Assembly (NCBI GenBank): GCA_934096585.1
Contig: CAKOMG010000002.1
Location: 207,931-271,930, forward strand
Origin: an uncultured Bacilli bacterium
Lineage (GTDB): Bacteria; Bacillota_I; Bacilli_A; ML615J-28; CAG-698
Length of the DNA stretch: 64,000 bases
Direction of reading: 5' to 3'
Shown here: in pieces, positions 20,101-26,800 of the stretch
How the letters are laid out: every line of letters begins with the position of its first letter
Numbering within the stretch: position 1 is the stretch's first letter
Notes under the pieces: generated by a model
Database searches by the model: none
What the model was told of the DNA's origin: nothing
The model's input: the letters and a program-made list of their open reading frames with translations, nothing else
Translations under genes and position numbers: made by a program

Positions 20101-20269
20101 TGAAACGGAAGAGGAATTGTTTAACAATCATTTTGGTGGAATCTATTATATTTTTGTGAGAGGATGCAATGAAGGGACAGGAAATGGAGTATATTGTCAG
20201 ACATGGAATAATTATAAAGAATTAGAAAATTCATTTAATGAAATTATTAATTCTAGAATATGGAGGTAA
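17144..20269 (+). CDS. recB: RecB-like helicase-nuclease subunit
   Basis: 1,041 residues from ATG 17144 (GGGAG nine bases upstream); ATG 17135 lies inside the recC end and is less likely. Walker A is EASAGTGKT, motif Ia TYTEKAAGEL, Walker B IIDEFQDTNQ, motif III VVGDPKQSIYSFQGAD, motif V LLTMHTSKGLQFPVV and motif VI FYVAYTRAE. The C-terminal nuclease is intact: GTCLHEILE supplies the His, GFIDLLF the first Asp, and YSIVDWKSDGL the D-x-K pair. The 3'-5' helicase and nuclease unwinds and degrades linear DNA. It is slightly shorter than E. coli RecB. The recD ATG follows 1 base after its stop. Confidence 0.9.
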   Translation: MDQFKIENFKENINYVIEASAGTGKTYNIIEIVKKLLQGKNIKLNDILIVTYTEKAAGELRDRIRKELPEEDVDNVPIFTIHSFCQSVIKEFGISSNLPLNLSLVGNDELNEFADKFIRDCSLIDDIAECLKQGIEINIDTLKNKLVDGVDKYYLDSNYNEDSEIIVIKDSNEFLDEINKLKNKKANKSNNDKIKKSMIHFLSCKYLKQLYIAWQKEKELNKKESYNDMIRSVREAILDNKCLLKSKLQEKYKYAIIDEFQDTNQLQFDIFSNIFLCENHNIIVVGDPKQSIYSFQGADVNVYYKAVDEILKKGGLKCSLNTNYRSTQNIVTSCNQLFKHFDFDGMDQFEESICPTDEVHKREVLFDGKDIESFWIGNKDLNDIEYAKAVVKEIIICCEKDKNGKTRLQLKKGPEEFRNVSFKDFAILGRTRLEMQAICNIFKKVGIPFVKYKDLKLFNGKECADWKAIFEAIDCIDFTGSNRAIFKKALFTNFFGLSLQEIADEKYNTDESDQMVLISKWKLIASEKQWEDLIDDILVSSNIIDRMSSLTNIDSIGIYKQIGNYCVDYLTSNHSINDLINKLNDLSQGEEDTEDGNVVERSTNFDAIQLLTMHTSKGLQFPVVIAVGGFKQFPPEKGIVTYHKENKKILDFQINEEFKKERLEETKRLFYVAYTRAEYILMFPCVSKFITNNDKNFIIDSINQYENNNKFKRIDASIFNYKELKEKVQNILNKPAEESKEERVKQEEVLKTIIKESNSKKVYKHSYSSLSHSGVIDEDDNKEGVVIGGLSNFDTKVVSDNPYLNESNNAIQMPSDYPKGSNIGTCLHEILEKIDFTNTNNLIYIVKNSFSKNGFKDNDEKWNDYTKKIIDNVLNAKLPIIKGNNITNDYLLLSEIPNNCKKNEVEFSYNLLNEKLKNYCNGFIDLLFKNGEYYSIVDWKSDGLSDDFISFSSQKDLQEHVSDCYSIQRVIYSYSLIQWLKCYYKNETEEELFNNHFGGIYYIFVRGCNEGTGNGVYCQTWNNYKELENSFNEIINSRIWR

Positions 20270-20270
20270 T

Positions 20271-22220
20271 ATGAACGAATATAATAATTTAAAAGAACTT
20301 GTTATAAAATATAAACTAATGTCTCCTATTTGGAAATATGTTTTAGAGTTAATAGAAGAAGAATTAGACTTCAATGAAAATGAACGAGAGTATGTTTTGA
20401 TATTGTTTATTATCTATTTTTGTTTAATAGACGATGGTAATATTTGTATGTTACTTAATAAAAATATATTAAGTGAAAAGTGGAATGAAAAAGTAGAATC
20501 AACAATCATAATGCAAAGAAACAAGATGATTGTTGATGACACTGAATTAAATACTATCAAAAAATTAACAAACGTAGCTATAAATGATTATTTATCTTTA
20601 ATTAATAATGAGCATTTAAATAAAGTAATTGGTAAAAATAAAGAATTTGAAATAGAAGATGGATGGTTATATTTAAGAAAATATAATATTGCAAGAAAAG
20701 GAATAATTAATTCTATTAAAAGATTATTTGATAAAGAATATATAGGAAACCCCCTTTATAATTATAAAGATTATTGTATTAAAAATGTTAATAATGAAAA
20801 TAACAAAGAATTTAGTTTATCTAAAGGACAAGAGAATGCGGTAAACAAAGGATTTAATAAGAATTTAATTATTACTGGTGGTCCTGGGACAGGTAAGACG
20901 ACTTCAATCTTATTTCTTTTAATTAACATTCTTACTTCAAATCTTGAAAGTAATGTTTATTTAATTGCACCAAGTGGAAAAGCTGCCAGTAGAATGAAAG
21001 AGAGTATAATAAAGGGATTATCATTAGTAAATGAAGAGTTTAAAAATAAAAATTATGATTTAATTGATAAAATAAATAAACTAGAGGAATCTACTATTCA
21101 TAGATTATTATCTTATGATTATGAAACAAATAGTTTTTTATACAATAAATATCATCCATTTAATCAAGATTCAATATTTGTAATTGATGAAGCTAGTATG
21201 ATTGATATATGTTTATTTAATTCCCTATTAGAAGCAGTCCCTGATAATGCAAGAATATTTATTATGGGAGACAAAAATCAGTTACCTTCAGTAGAGTGTG
21301 GTGCAGTATTTGGTGAATTCCTAAAAATGAATGAATTAAAAGATAATATTATTGAACTAGATGAATCAATAAGGTTTAAAAAAGGAACAAAGATATATGA
21401 ATTTGCGCAAGCAATTAATCAAGGAAATACTCTACCTATATCCAATGATGAGTTCAAGGAATTGAAAGACTTTACAATATATGAAGAAAATAATAATAAA
21501 CCAATTTATTTCTTTAACTATAATGATTCAAAACAAGATTTTGATAGTGTAATAAAAAAATGGGGTAATAAATATTATAAAAACCTTCAAATGAAATGTT
21601 CAAATCTTGATTATAACAATAGTGAATCTTTTAATGAACTTTTTAGTTTAATAGAAGAATCAAAAATACTATGTGCTGAAAATGATGGTATTTATGGAGT
21701 TAAACAAATCAATAATATAATAAAAAAGAACTATGTTAACAATTCAATAATTTCATATAATGGTCACTATCCTGGAGAAATTATGATGATTAATAAAAAT
21801 AATAAAACATTAGATCTTTATAATGGTGATTCAGGAATCCTAGTTACTTTTGAAAATGACAATACTTTATATTTTATGATTAAAAAATCATCTACATTAG
21901 TAAATACAGATGAAAAGAAAAATAACAAAGTATTTAAAAAGGAACAGTATGTATTTTATCCATTAAGATTAATATCGTTTAATGAAATTGATTTAGCTTA
22001 TGCAATTACTATTCATAAATCTCAAGGATCAGATTATAAAAATATTCTAGTGATATTACCTAAACAAAAAGGACATCCTTTACTTAATAGACAAATTGTT
22101 TATACTGCTATTACAAGAACAAAAGGAAATACATATATAATTTCAAATCTTAATCGTTTAGAAGAAGCAAAAGACAATTTAATTATTCGCGATACTAACA
22201 TAGCTAGTTTTAACGGTTGA
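20271..22220 (+). CDS. recD: RecD-like 5'-3' helicase subunit
   Basis: 649 residues from ATG 20271, set by TGGAGGTAAT immediately upstream. Walker A is TGGPGTGKTTS, Walker B FVIDEASMID, motif III IMGDKNQLPSVECGAVFGEF, motif V ITIHKSQGSDYKNI and motif VI IVYTAITRTK. This order and the N-terminal region of about 180 residues ahead of Walker A fit RecD of RecBCD rather than the longer RecD2. The stop codon overlaps the conserved promoter copy B. Bacillota usually use AddAB, so a full recC-recB-recD operon here is unusual. Confidence 0.88.
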   Translation: MNEYNNLKELVIKYKLMSPIWKYVLELIEEELDFNENEREYVLILFIIYFCLIDDGNICMLLNKNILSEKWNEKVESTIIMQRNKMIVDDTELNTIKKLTNVAINDYLSLINNEHLNKVIGKNKEFEIEDGWLYLRKYNIARKGIINSIKRLFDKEYIGNPLYNYKDYCIKNVNNENNKEFSLSKGQENAVNKGFNKNLIITGGPGTGKTTSILFLLINILTSNLESNVYLIAPSGKAASRMKESIIKGLSLVNEEFKNKNYDLIDKINKLEESTIHRLLSYDYETNSFLYNKYHPFNQDSIFVIDEASMIDICLFNSLLEAVPDNARIFIMGDKNQLPSVECGAVFGEFLKMNELKDNIIELDESIRFKKGTKIYEFAQAINQGNTLPISNDEFKELKDFTIYEENNNKPIYFFNYNDSKQDFDSVIKKWGNKYYKNLQMKCSNLDYNNSESFNELFSLIEESKILCAENDGIYGVKQINNIIKKNYVNNSIISYNGHYPGEIMMINKNNKTLDLYNGDSGILVTFENDNTLYFMIKKSSTLVNTDEKKNNKVFKKEQYVFYPLRLISFNEIDLAYAITIHKSQGSDYKNILVILPKQKGHPLLNRQIVYTAITRTKGNTYIISNLNRLEEAKDNLIIRDTNIASFNG

Positions 22221-22250
22221 AAATTAGAAAGTGAATTTGATATAATATTA
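22208..22250 (+). promoter_or_regulatory. Conserved promoter copy B (riboswitch leader)
   Basis: TTTTAACGG (22208-22216) and TTGAAA (22217-22222) are followed by an 18-base spacer ending GTGAATTTGA and TATAAT (22241-22246). It overlaps the last codons of recD. Transcripts from it would run into the pseudoknot and SAM riboswitch. Confidence 0.75.
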
Positions 22251-22293
22251 GTGTAATTAAATAATCATAATTAAATATACCTTCCTAAATTTA

Positions 22294-22327
22294 ACAAGGC
22301 TGATATACCCTTGTAATAAAGTATATC
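22294..22327 (+). ncRNA. H-type pseudoknot in the riboswitch leader
   Basis: Stem 1 is ACAAGG (22294-22299) with CCTTGT (22309-22314). The loop residues GATATAC (22302-22308) are fully complementary to GTATATC (22321-22327), giving a 7-bp second stem with a 6-base A-rich connecting loop (AATAAA). The geometry is that of a compact H-type pseudoknot such as small riboswitch aptamers. No known class is recognised. It precedes the SAM aptamer by 21 bases on the same transcript. Confidence 0.5.
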
Positions 22328-22348
22328 TAAAAATGAATAATAAAATAA

Positions 22349-22468
22349 TCCATAAAGAGATGGCGAGAGACAAGCTCAATGACCCATCAGCAACTTACAG
22401 TAAAATGCAAAGTGCTAAAGCTTGAACGATGGAATCAGTGAAAGGCTTCCATCATAGAAGCCTTTTTT
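22349..22468 (+). promoter_or_regulatory. SAM-I-clan riboswitch (SAM-I/IV-like) with transcription terminator
   Basis: P1 pairs TCCAT (22349-22353) with ATGGA (22429-22433). P2 pairs GATGG (22359-22363) with CCATC (22384-22388) around a kink-turn-like GAGAGAC...CAATGA. The AAAGAG, CAGCAAC and GTGCTAAA blocks match the S-box core. The pseudoknot loop CAAGC (22371-22375) pairs with GCTTG (22420-22424). P3 is short (ACTT/AAGT) and P4 is absent, as in SAM-I/IV variants. The terminator is AAGGCTTC/GAAGCCTT (22442-22449/22457-22464) plus six T. GATGGAA (22428-22434) can instead pair with TTCCATC (22447-22453) as antiterminator, so SAM should switch transcription off. Confidence 0.82.
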
Positions 22469-22509
22469 GATTATTAACATATAATTAGTTATAAAAGGAA
22501 AAATTGTTT

Positions 22510-23079
22510 ATGAAATGTAAATTTGTTTTGCAAAGTTGTAATATACTTAAAAAAAATAGTAAAAAAAGAAAATTGATTTATGTGAATGACTATTTTGTTT
22601 TTAATTTAACAAAAACATATAAAGACATTATTGACGAATATATAGATGAAGGTATGATTATTATTAAAAAAAGTTGTTCATATAAGTTAGTAGAAAAAAT
22701 ACTTTTAGAAAATAAATATATCTACCGGCCAAGCTTATACTATTTAAAATACAATAGAAAGTATAGTTTAAGAAGCATTGTTTATATGATTAAAAAACCA
22801 AATATTTTGAATGATAAACTATTTATAGAAAAAATAAAAGTATTATTAAAACAATCAGGTTGTAAATCAATACTATTTATAAATAAAACTCAGGAAGTTT
22901 ATATTGATTTAAAAAAGAATAAAAATAAATGTAAAGAAACAAATAAAAAAAGACTTTATAAAAAATATAAAGGCGTTCTTATACCATGCTATGGAATTTA
23001 TCTATATAGAAATAATCATTATTCAATAGATAGTGGTGAATTTCAAGCAGGTTTTAGATATAGGTATACACGTTTTTAA
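22510..23079 (+). CDS. Small basic hypothetical protein under the SAM riboswitch
   Basis: 189 residues. ATG 22510 is preferred over TTG 22504 because AAAAGGAAA lies ten bases upstream. The protein is very Lys/Tyr-rich and strongly basic, with no signal peptide or membrane helix. The C-terminus IPCYGIYLYRNNHYSIDSGE is distinctive but I do not recognise it. It is not a methionine or cysteine transport or biosynthesis enzyme, the usual S-box targets. The stop is followed 30 bases later by conserved promoter copy C, so it is a single-gene unit. A nucleic-acid-binding role is only suggested by charge. Confidence 0.6.
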   Translation: MKCKFVLQSCNILKKNSKKRKLIYVNDYFVFNLTKTYKDIIDEYIDEGMIIIKKSCSYKLVEKILLENKYIYRPSLYYLKYNRKYSLRSIVYMIKKPNILNDKLFIEKIKVLLKQSGCKSILFINKTQEVYIDLKKNKNKCKETNKKRLYKKYKGVLIPCYGIYLYRNNHYSIDSGEFQAGFRYRYTRF

Positions 23080-23109
23080 CTAAGTAAAAGGTAAAATAAG
23101 GTGACAGAG

Positions 23110-23150
23110 TTTTAACGGTTGAAAAAAAATTAGTGAATTTGATATAATAG
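23110..23150 (+). promoter_or_regulatory. Conserved promoter copy C (mini-FtsH operon)
   Basis: TTTTAACGG (23110-23118), TTGAAA (23119-23124), an 18-base spacer ending AGTGAATTTGA and TATAAT (23143-23148). It matches copies A and B at nearly every base outside the first half of the spacer. The ATG follows 27 bases after the -10, behind CAGGAG. Confidence 0.75.
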
Positions 23151-23174
23151 TATTATAAAAACAGGAGAAAAAAT

Positions 23175-24416
23175 ATGGAGCAATTTAATAAAATTATAGG
23201 ATATGAAAATGTAAAAAAAGAATTAATTACAATTAGTGATTACTTTAATAAAACGGATTTATGTAGACAACACAATGTTAAGTTACCTAAAGGAATTCTT
23301 CTTTATGGGGATTCAGGATGTGGTAAAACATTATTTTTAAAAGAATTTTGTAAGGTAACTAATAAATATGTAATAAATGTTCAAGGATGCAGTGATGATA
23401 TAATTAAAGAAATTAGCGATGATTTTAAAGAAGCACGTGTTATAGGAAATACTGTAATAATTATAGATGAGTTAGACTTACTAATAAACAAAGATTATAG
23501 AATAGTTAGATTGTTGCAATCATATTTGGATGGATTTGAAGATTATGATGGAATTTTTGTAGTAGCAACAACTAATAATGTTGGAAAAATAGAAAATTCA
23601 TTATTAAGAGAGGGGAGATTTGATAGAAAAATTAAAGTAGATTTACCAAATGAAAAAACAAGAAAGGAATTAATTGATTATTACATAAGACAATTAGGTC
23701 TTGATGTAAATGTTGATTCTGAATATTTATCAAAAATCATGGTCGATAGATCTTGCAGTTTTATTCAAACAATTATTAATGATTGTTATTTGAGATTTAA
23801 TCAAAACATTACAACTGATAATATTGATTATTCATATAATGTTATTGCATATGGAAACACAAATGATTATATAAAAAATGATATAAATAAAACAATAGCC
23901 ATTCATGAAGCAGGACATATTGCCTTAACATATAAAAATAGAAAGTATTTTACTTTTTATAAAGCATCAATTAACACAAATTCAAATAAAATAAATGGAG
24001 TTTCAAAACTTTATGATGCAAAAGAACAAAATGATGATTTAGAAGAGTATATCGCAAAAATTGAAATTGATATTGCAGGTTTTTTAACAACATACAATTT
24101 ACTAAAAATAAAAGATGGAGGTTCTTATGGAGATTTAAAAGATGCTATTTATAATGCAAGATTTTTAATCAATAGTTTAGGATACAAAATGCCAAGAAAT
24201 GTATTGAGAGAATATGACCAATTTGAGGGTAGAAATGAAACAGAAATTAACTGTCATCGCAATGAAATTTTCGTGAGAAAATTGATGAAAAAATGTGAAA
24301 GAAATGTAAAAAAATACATTATTAAAAATAAAAAGAAAATATATGATATAGCAAATCAATTGTATGAAAGAGGATCAATTAAACAAAATGAAGTAATGGA
24401 AATAATGGAGAGGTAA
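23175..24416 (+). CDS. Compact soluble FtsH-like AAA+ zinc protease
   Basis: 413 residues. Walker A is YGDSGCGKT (44-52), Walker B VIIIDELD (94-101) and the arginine fingers are in LLREGRFDR (143-151). The peptidase-M41-like half has AIHEAGHIA (H244, E245, H248) and a possible third zinc ligand, D320, in GGSYGDLKDA. FtsH normally has about 600 residues and two N-terminal membrane helices; here the protein begins directly at the AAA module and the membrane part is missing. It is therefore predicted to be a cytosolic ATP-dependent protease. The partner gene starts 3 bases after its stop. Confidence 0.82.
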   Translation: MEQFNKIIGYENVKKELITISDYFNKTDLCRQHNVKLPKGILLYGDSGCGKTLFLKEFCKVTNKYVINVQGCSDDIIKEISDDFKEARVIGNTVIIIDELDLLINKDYRIVRLLQSYLDGFEDYDGIFVVATTNNVGKIENSLLREGRFDRKIKVDLPNEKTRKELIDYYIRQLGLDVNVDSEYLSKIMVDRSCSFIQTIINDCYLRFNQNITTDNIDYSYNVIAYGNTNDYIKNDINKTIAIHEAGHIALTYKNRKYFTFYKASINTNSNKINGVSKLYDAKEQNDDLEEYIAKIEIDIAGFLTTYNLLKIKDGGSYGDLKDAIYNARFLINSLGYKMPRNVLREYDQFEGRNETEINCHRNEIFVRKLMKKCERNVKKYIIKNKKKIYDIANQLYERGSIKQNEVMEIMER

Positions 24417-24419
24417 AAA

Positions 24420-26096
24420 ATGAAAATAAAAAGAAAAAATAAAGAAAAAGAAGAATTTATAGAAAACTATAAGAACTATTTAATAAATAATTGGGAAATG
24501 ATTAAGGATTATGTAACTAATCGTACTATGAATATTAAAGTGAATAAGGAATGCTGGCCTGAAGATTTTCTACCAAATAATTATTTTTATGAAAAGAAAG
24601 GGTTCAATGAGATTACAAAATATAATAAAATACCAATATATCAATTGCTTTATTTAAATGGTATGGATGATATGTTTCAAATCGATAAATATGGAGCTAT
24701 ATTTTATTTAAGTGCTATAAAAAAGATTAATAATTCATCAAAATTGATTCTTGAGCCACTTGATAATAGAAAAAAATTATATGATGATTATGATTATAAT
24801 TTGTTTATTAATTATAATAGTTATAATAGTTTATTTATGGGTTTTAGTGAAGAAGAAATCAAAAATAGAATAACAGATGGTTTAATAATTAAAGTGATTG
24901 ACAATCATTTAGAATTTGAAAAGTATTTTAAATTAAATGATTATGATCTTGGCGAATTACAGACAACAGAATTGCCTAGAGTAGCATCTAGATTAATAAA
25001 AAATAATAAATTTAATGACTTATCTATTTTAGAAAAAGATGAAATCAATAAAATAAATTATTATGATTTTTTAAAAAAAATTTATAATTATGTTTCAAAT
25101 ATTGATGAACAAGAATTGAATGATATATATAAGAAGAGTTTATCTTTATTTTGTGATATTTGTTTGATTGCTTTTATTTTTATGTCTAAAATTGTTTATT
25201 TAAATAAAGTTAATGGCAAAACAAGAAAGTTTAATTATAAACTTTTCGATGATGAGAATAATGAAATTCTTTCAAAAACAGTTGATAATATTAGTCCATT
25301 TTTTATAAAAAATGAGATAATTAATTATGAATATAAAAGTAAACTAAAATTAGAAGGATTAAATTTTGAAATACAAGAAATTATAGATTATAAACAAAGA
25401 ATATTAGATGATATGCTAGAAGAATATGTTAATTTGTTAGGAATGGATGGTGCAGTAAATAAAGCAAAAACATGGGATAATAGAGTAATACATTCGATTG
25501 CACATTCATTGATTTATCATTGCAAGGATCCTGAAACTCGATACAAGGCTATTGATGTATCTATAGAGTTGGTTAAACTTAATATTGATAACTTTATAAA
25601 CAAAACTATATTTGGATGTTCTAGAGTTGATTATTATTTTATTTTAGAAGATATCACATTGATAATTGATGTATTATTAGACTCTAACATTCTTTCAACG
25701 CATAACTGTAGAAAGTATTTTAATATACCTAATGATTATCATTATGATAATTTGTTAGCATTTGAATATTTGAAAAAGGGATATAAGCTGGTTTTACGAT
25801 TCGGCGTAAATTATAAATTAATGTATTTATATGGATTAATTTTATACAAAGAAATTTTTACAAAGAATACTAAAGAAGAAGGTTTACAAATCATAAAACA
25901 ATATAATGAGCATTTAGAACATGACTTTGATGTCGCTTTAGCAAGGTATTGGCATTATTTGAAAGATGAAAAAAACTATGATAATGAACAATCGATTCAA
26001 GCATATATAGATAATAAATTAGAAAAGGTTGAAAAAATTAAACATGATTATTACGCCAATTGTAGTCAATGGAAAAATAGTAGCTCAAATTTATGA
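24420..26096 (+). CDS. Hypothetical protein coupled to the mini-FtsH protease
   Basis: 558 residues with GAGAGGTAAAAA before the ATG, 3 bases after the protease stop. I recognise no family. It is helical, acidic/Asn-rich and lacks a signal peptide. Around residues 355-365 RVIHSIAHSLIYHCKDPETR could be part of a helical repeat. The C-terminal third (KLMYLYGLILYKEIFTKN...EEGLQIIKQY) looks like Sel1/TPR-type helices. Tight coupling suggests an adaptor, regulator or substrate of the protease. Its 3' end overlaps the next small gene. Confidence 0.6.
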   Translation: MKIKRKNKEKEEFIENYKNYLINNWEMIKDYVTNRTMNIKVNKECWPEDFLPNNYFYEKKGFNEITKYNKIPIYQLLYLNGMDDMFQIDKYGAIFYLSAIKKINNSSKLILEPLDNRKKLYDDYDYNLFINYNSYNSLFMGFSEEEIKNRITDGLIIKVIDNHLEFEKYFKLNDYDLGELQTTELPRVASRLIKNNKFNDLSILEKDEINKINYYDFLKKIYNYVSNIDEQELNDIYKKSLSLFCDICLIAFIFMSKIVYLNKVNGKTRKFNYKLFDDENNEILSKTVDNISPFFIKNEIINYEYKSKLKLEGLNFEIQEIIDYKQRILDDMLEEYVNLLGMDGAVNKAKTWDNRVIHSIAHSLIYHCKDPETRYKAIDVSIELVKLNIDNFINKTIFGCSRVDYYFILEDITLIIDVLLDSNILSTHNCRKYFNIPNDYHYDNLLAFEYLKKGYKLVLRFGVNYKLMYLYGLILYKEIFTKNTKEEGLQIIKQYNEHLEHDFDVALARYWHYLKDEKNYDNEQSIQAYIDNKLEKVEKIKHDYYANCSQWKNSSSNL

Positions 26097-26238
26097 AAGT
26101 GATGAAGAAATAATAGTTAGAGACAATTTGTTTAATGCATTATATGGATATGATAAAGTAAATAATTATACCTTTGATAGCAATCATGAAAAAGTATGTA
26201 ATGGAAATATTTTGAATCAAATAATAAAAATAGAATAA
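26044..26238 (+). CDS. Small hypothetical protein overlapping the preceding gene
   Basis: 64 residues from ATG 26044 (MIITPIVVNGKIVAQIYESD). An in-frame ATG at 26029 exists but AAAAGGTTGAAAAAATT sits just before 26044. It overlaps the previous gene by 53 bases in another frame and has a beta-rich start resembling the next small protein (NGKIVAQIYE against GHKIGTIKE). No known function. It is real with moderate confidence because the frame continues well past the preceding stop. Confidence 0.45.
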   Translation: MIITPIVVNGKIVAQIYESDEEIIVRDNLFNALYGYDKVNNYTFDSNHEKVCNGNILNQIIKIE

Positions 26239-26252
26239 AAAGGAGAACAAGT

Positions 26253-26438
26253 ATGGATGAAATTTTAAAAGATAGATATGGGCATAAAATAGGAACAATA
26301 AAAGAAGTGGGAAATAAATTGTATATTTATGATGAACATGGTCATAAAGCAGGATATTATGATCCAAATACAAATAAGACATATGATGAACATGGTCATT
26401 TTGTTGGAACTGGAAATTTATTAACTTCATTGATATAA
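26253..26438 (+). CDS. Small beta-repeat protein
   Basis: 61 residues with AAAGGAGAACAAGT-ATG. It contains three short repeats of the form 'D-x-x-G-H-K/F-x-G': DRYGHKIGTIKE, DEHGHKAGYYD and DEHGHFVGTGN. The last two are spaced by PNTNKTY. Such repeats form small beta hairpins in otherwise uncharacterised proteins. It is the last gene of the mini-FtsH unit; a terminator follows at 26488. Confidence 0.6.
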   Translation: MDEILKDRYGHKIGTIKEVGNKLYIYDEHGHKAGYYDPNTNKTYDEHGHFVGTGNLLTSLI

Positions 26439-26487
26439 AGTGATTATTGCTTTATTATATATCTAATTATTCATGAATGCTATCTTT

Positions 26488-26518
26488 AAAAGCTTTACTT
26501 ATGTAGAGCTTTTTTTTG
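26488..26518 (+). terminator. Terminator of the mini-FtsH operon
   Basis: AAAGCTTTAC pairs with GTAGAGCTTT (one T-G mismatch pair) around the loop TTAT, followed by a run of seven T. Confidence 0.7.
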
Positions 26519-26557
26519 TATAAAAAATACAATTTTTTAATTTTCATTATTTTTTTA

Positions 26558-26763
26558 TTGCATATAATCGAATACTATGATATAATAAGATTAACTAGAA
26601 GAGGTTATTTTTTTCAAAGTATTTGAGTAATGTAATTTTCTTATTGCTTTTTCGCAAAAGTTTTAAGAGGAAAATATTACAACTATTATTTTGACGAATG
26701 AAACCTTATTTATAAGGATTAGTCTATCTAAAAATAGGCTATCTTTAATCATAAGGTTTTTTT
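26558..26763 (+). promoter_or_regulatory. Promoter and attenuator-like leader RNA of the RNase III gene
   Basis: -35 TTGCAT (26558-26563), a 17-base spacer and TATAAT (26581-26586) form a good promoter. About 110 bases later AAACCTTAT (26701-26709) pairs with ATAAGGTTT (26751-26759), followed by T-rich sequence, as a terminator. Inner arms GATTA/TAATC and GTCTAT/ATAGGC add structure. The same CCTTA can alternatively pair with the adjacent TAAGG (26713-26717), a mutually exclusive fold. Either a leader that attenuates the downstream gene or a free small RNA is possible. Only 37 bases separate it from the RNase III start. Confidence 0.5.
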
Positions 26764-26800
26764 CTTTTTCTAGTAATACATAAAAAGGAGAAAGAAAAGT

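Noticed and set aside
26140..26430. Minus-strand frame with hydrophobic residues
   Set aside because: It is antisense to two small plus-strand genes with good ribosome sites; the hydrophobicity is an AT-bias artefact.
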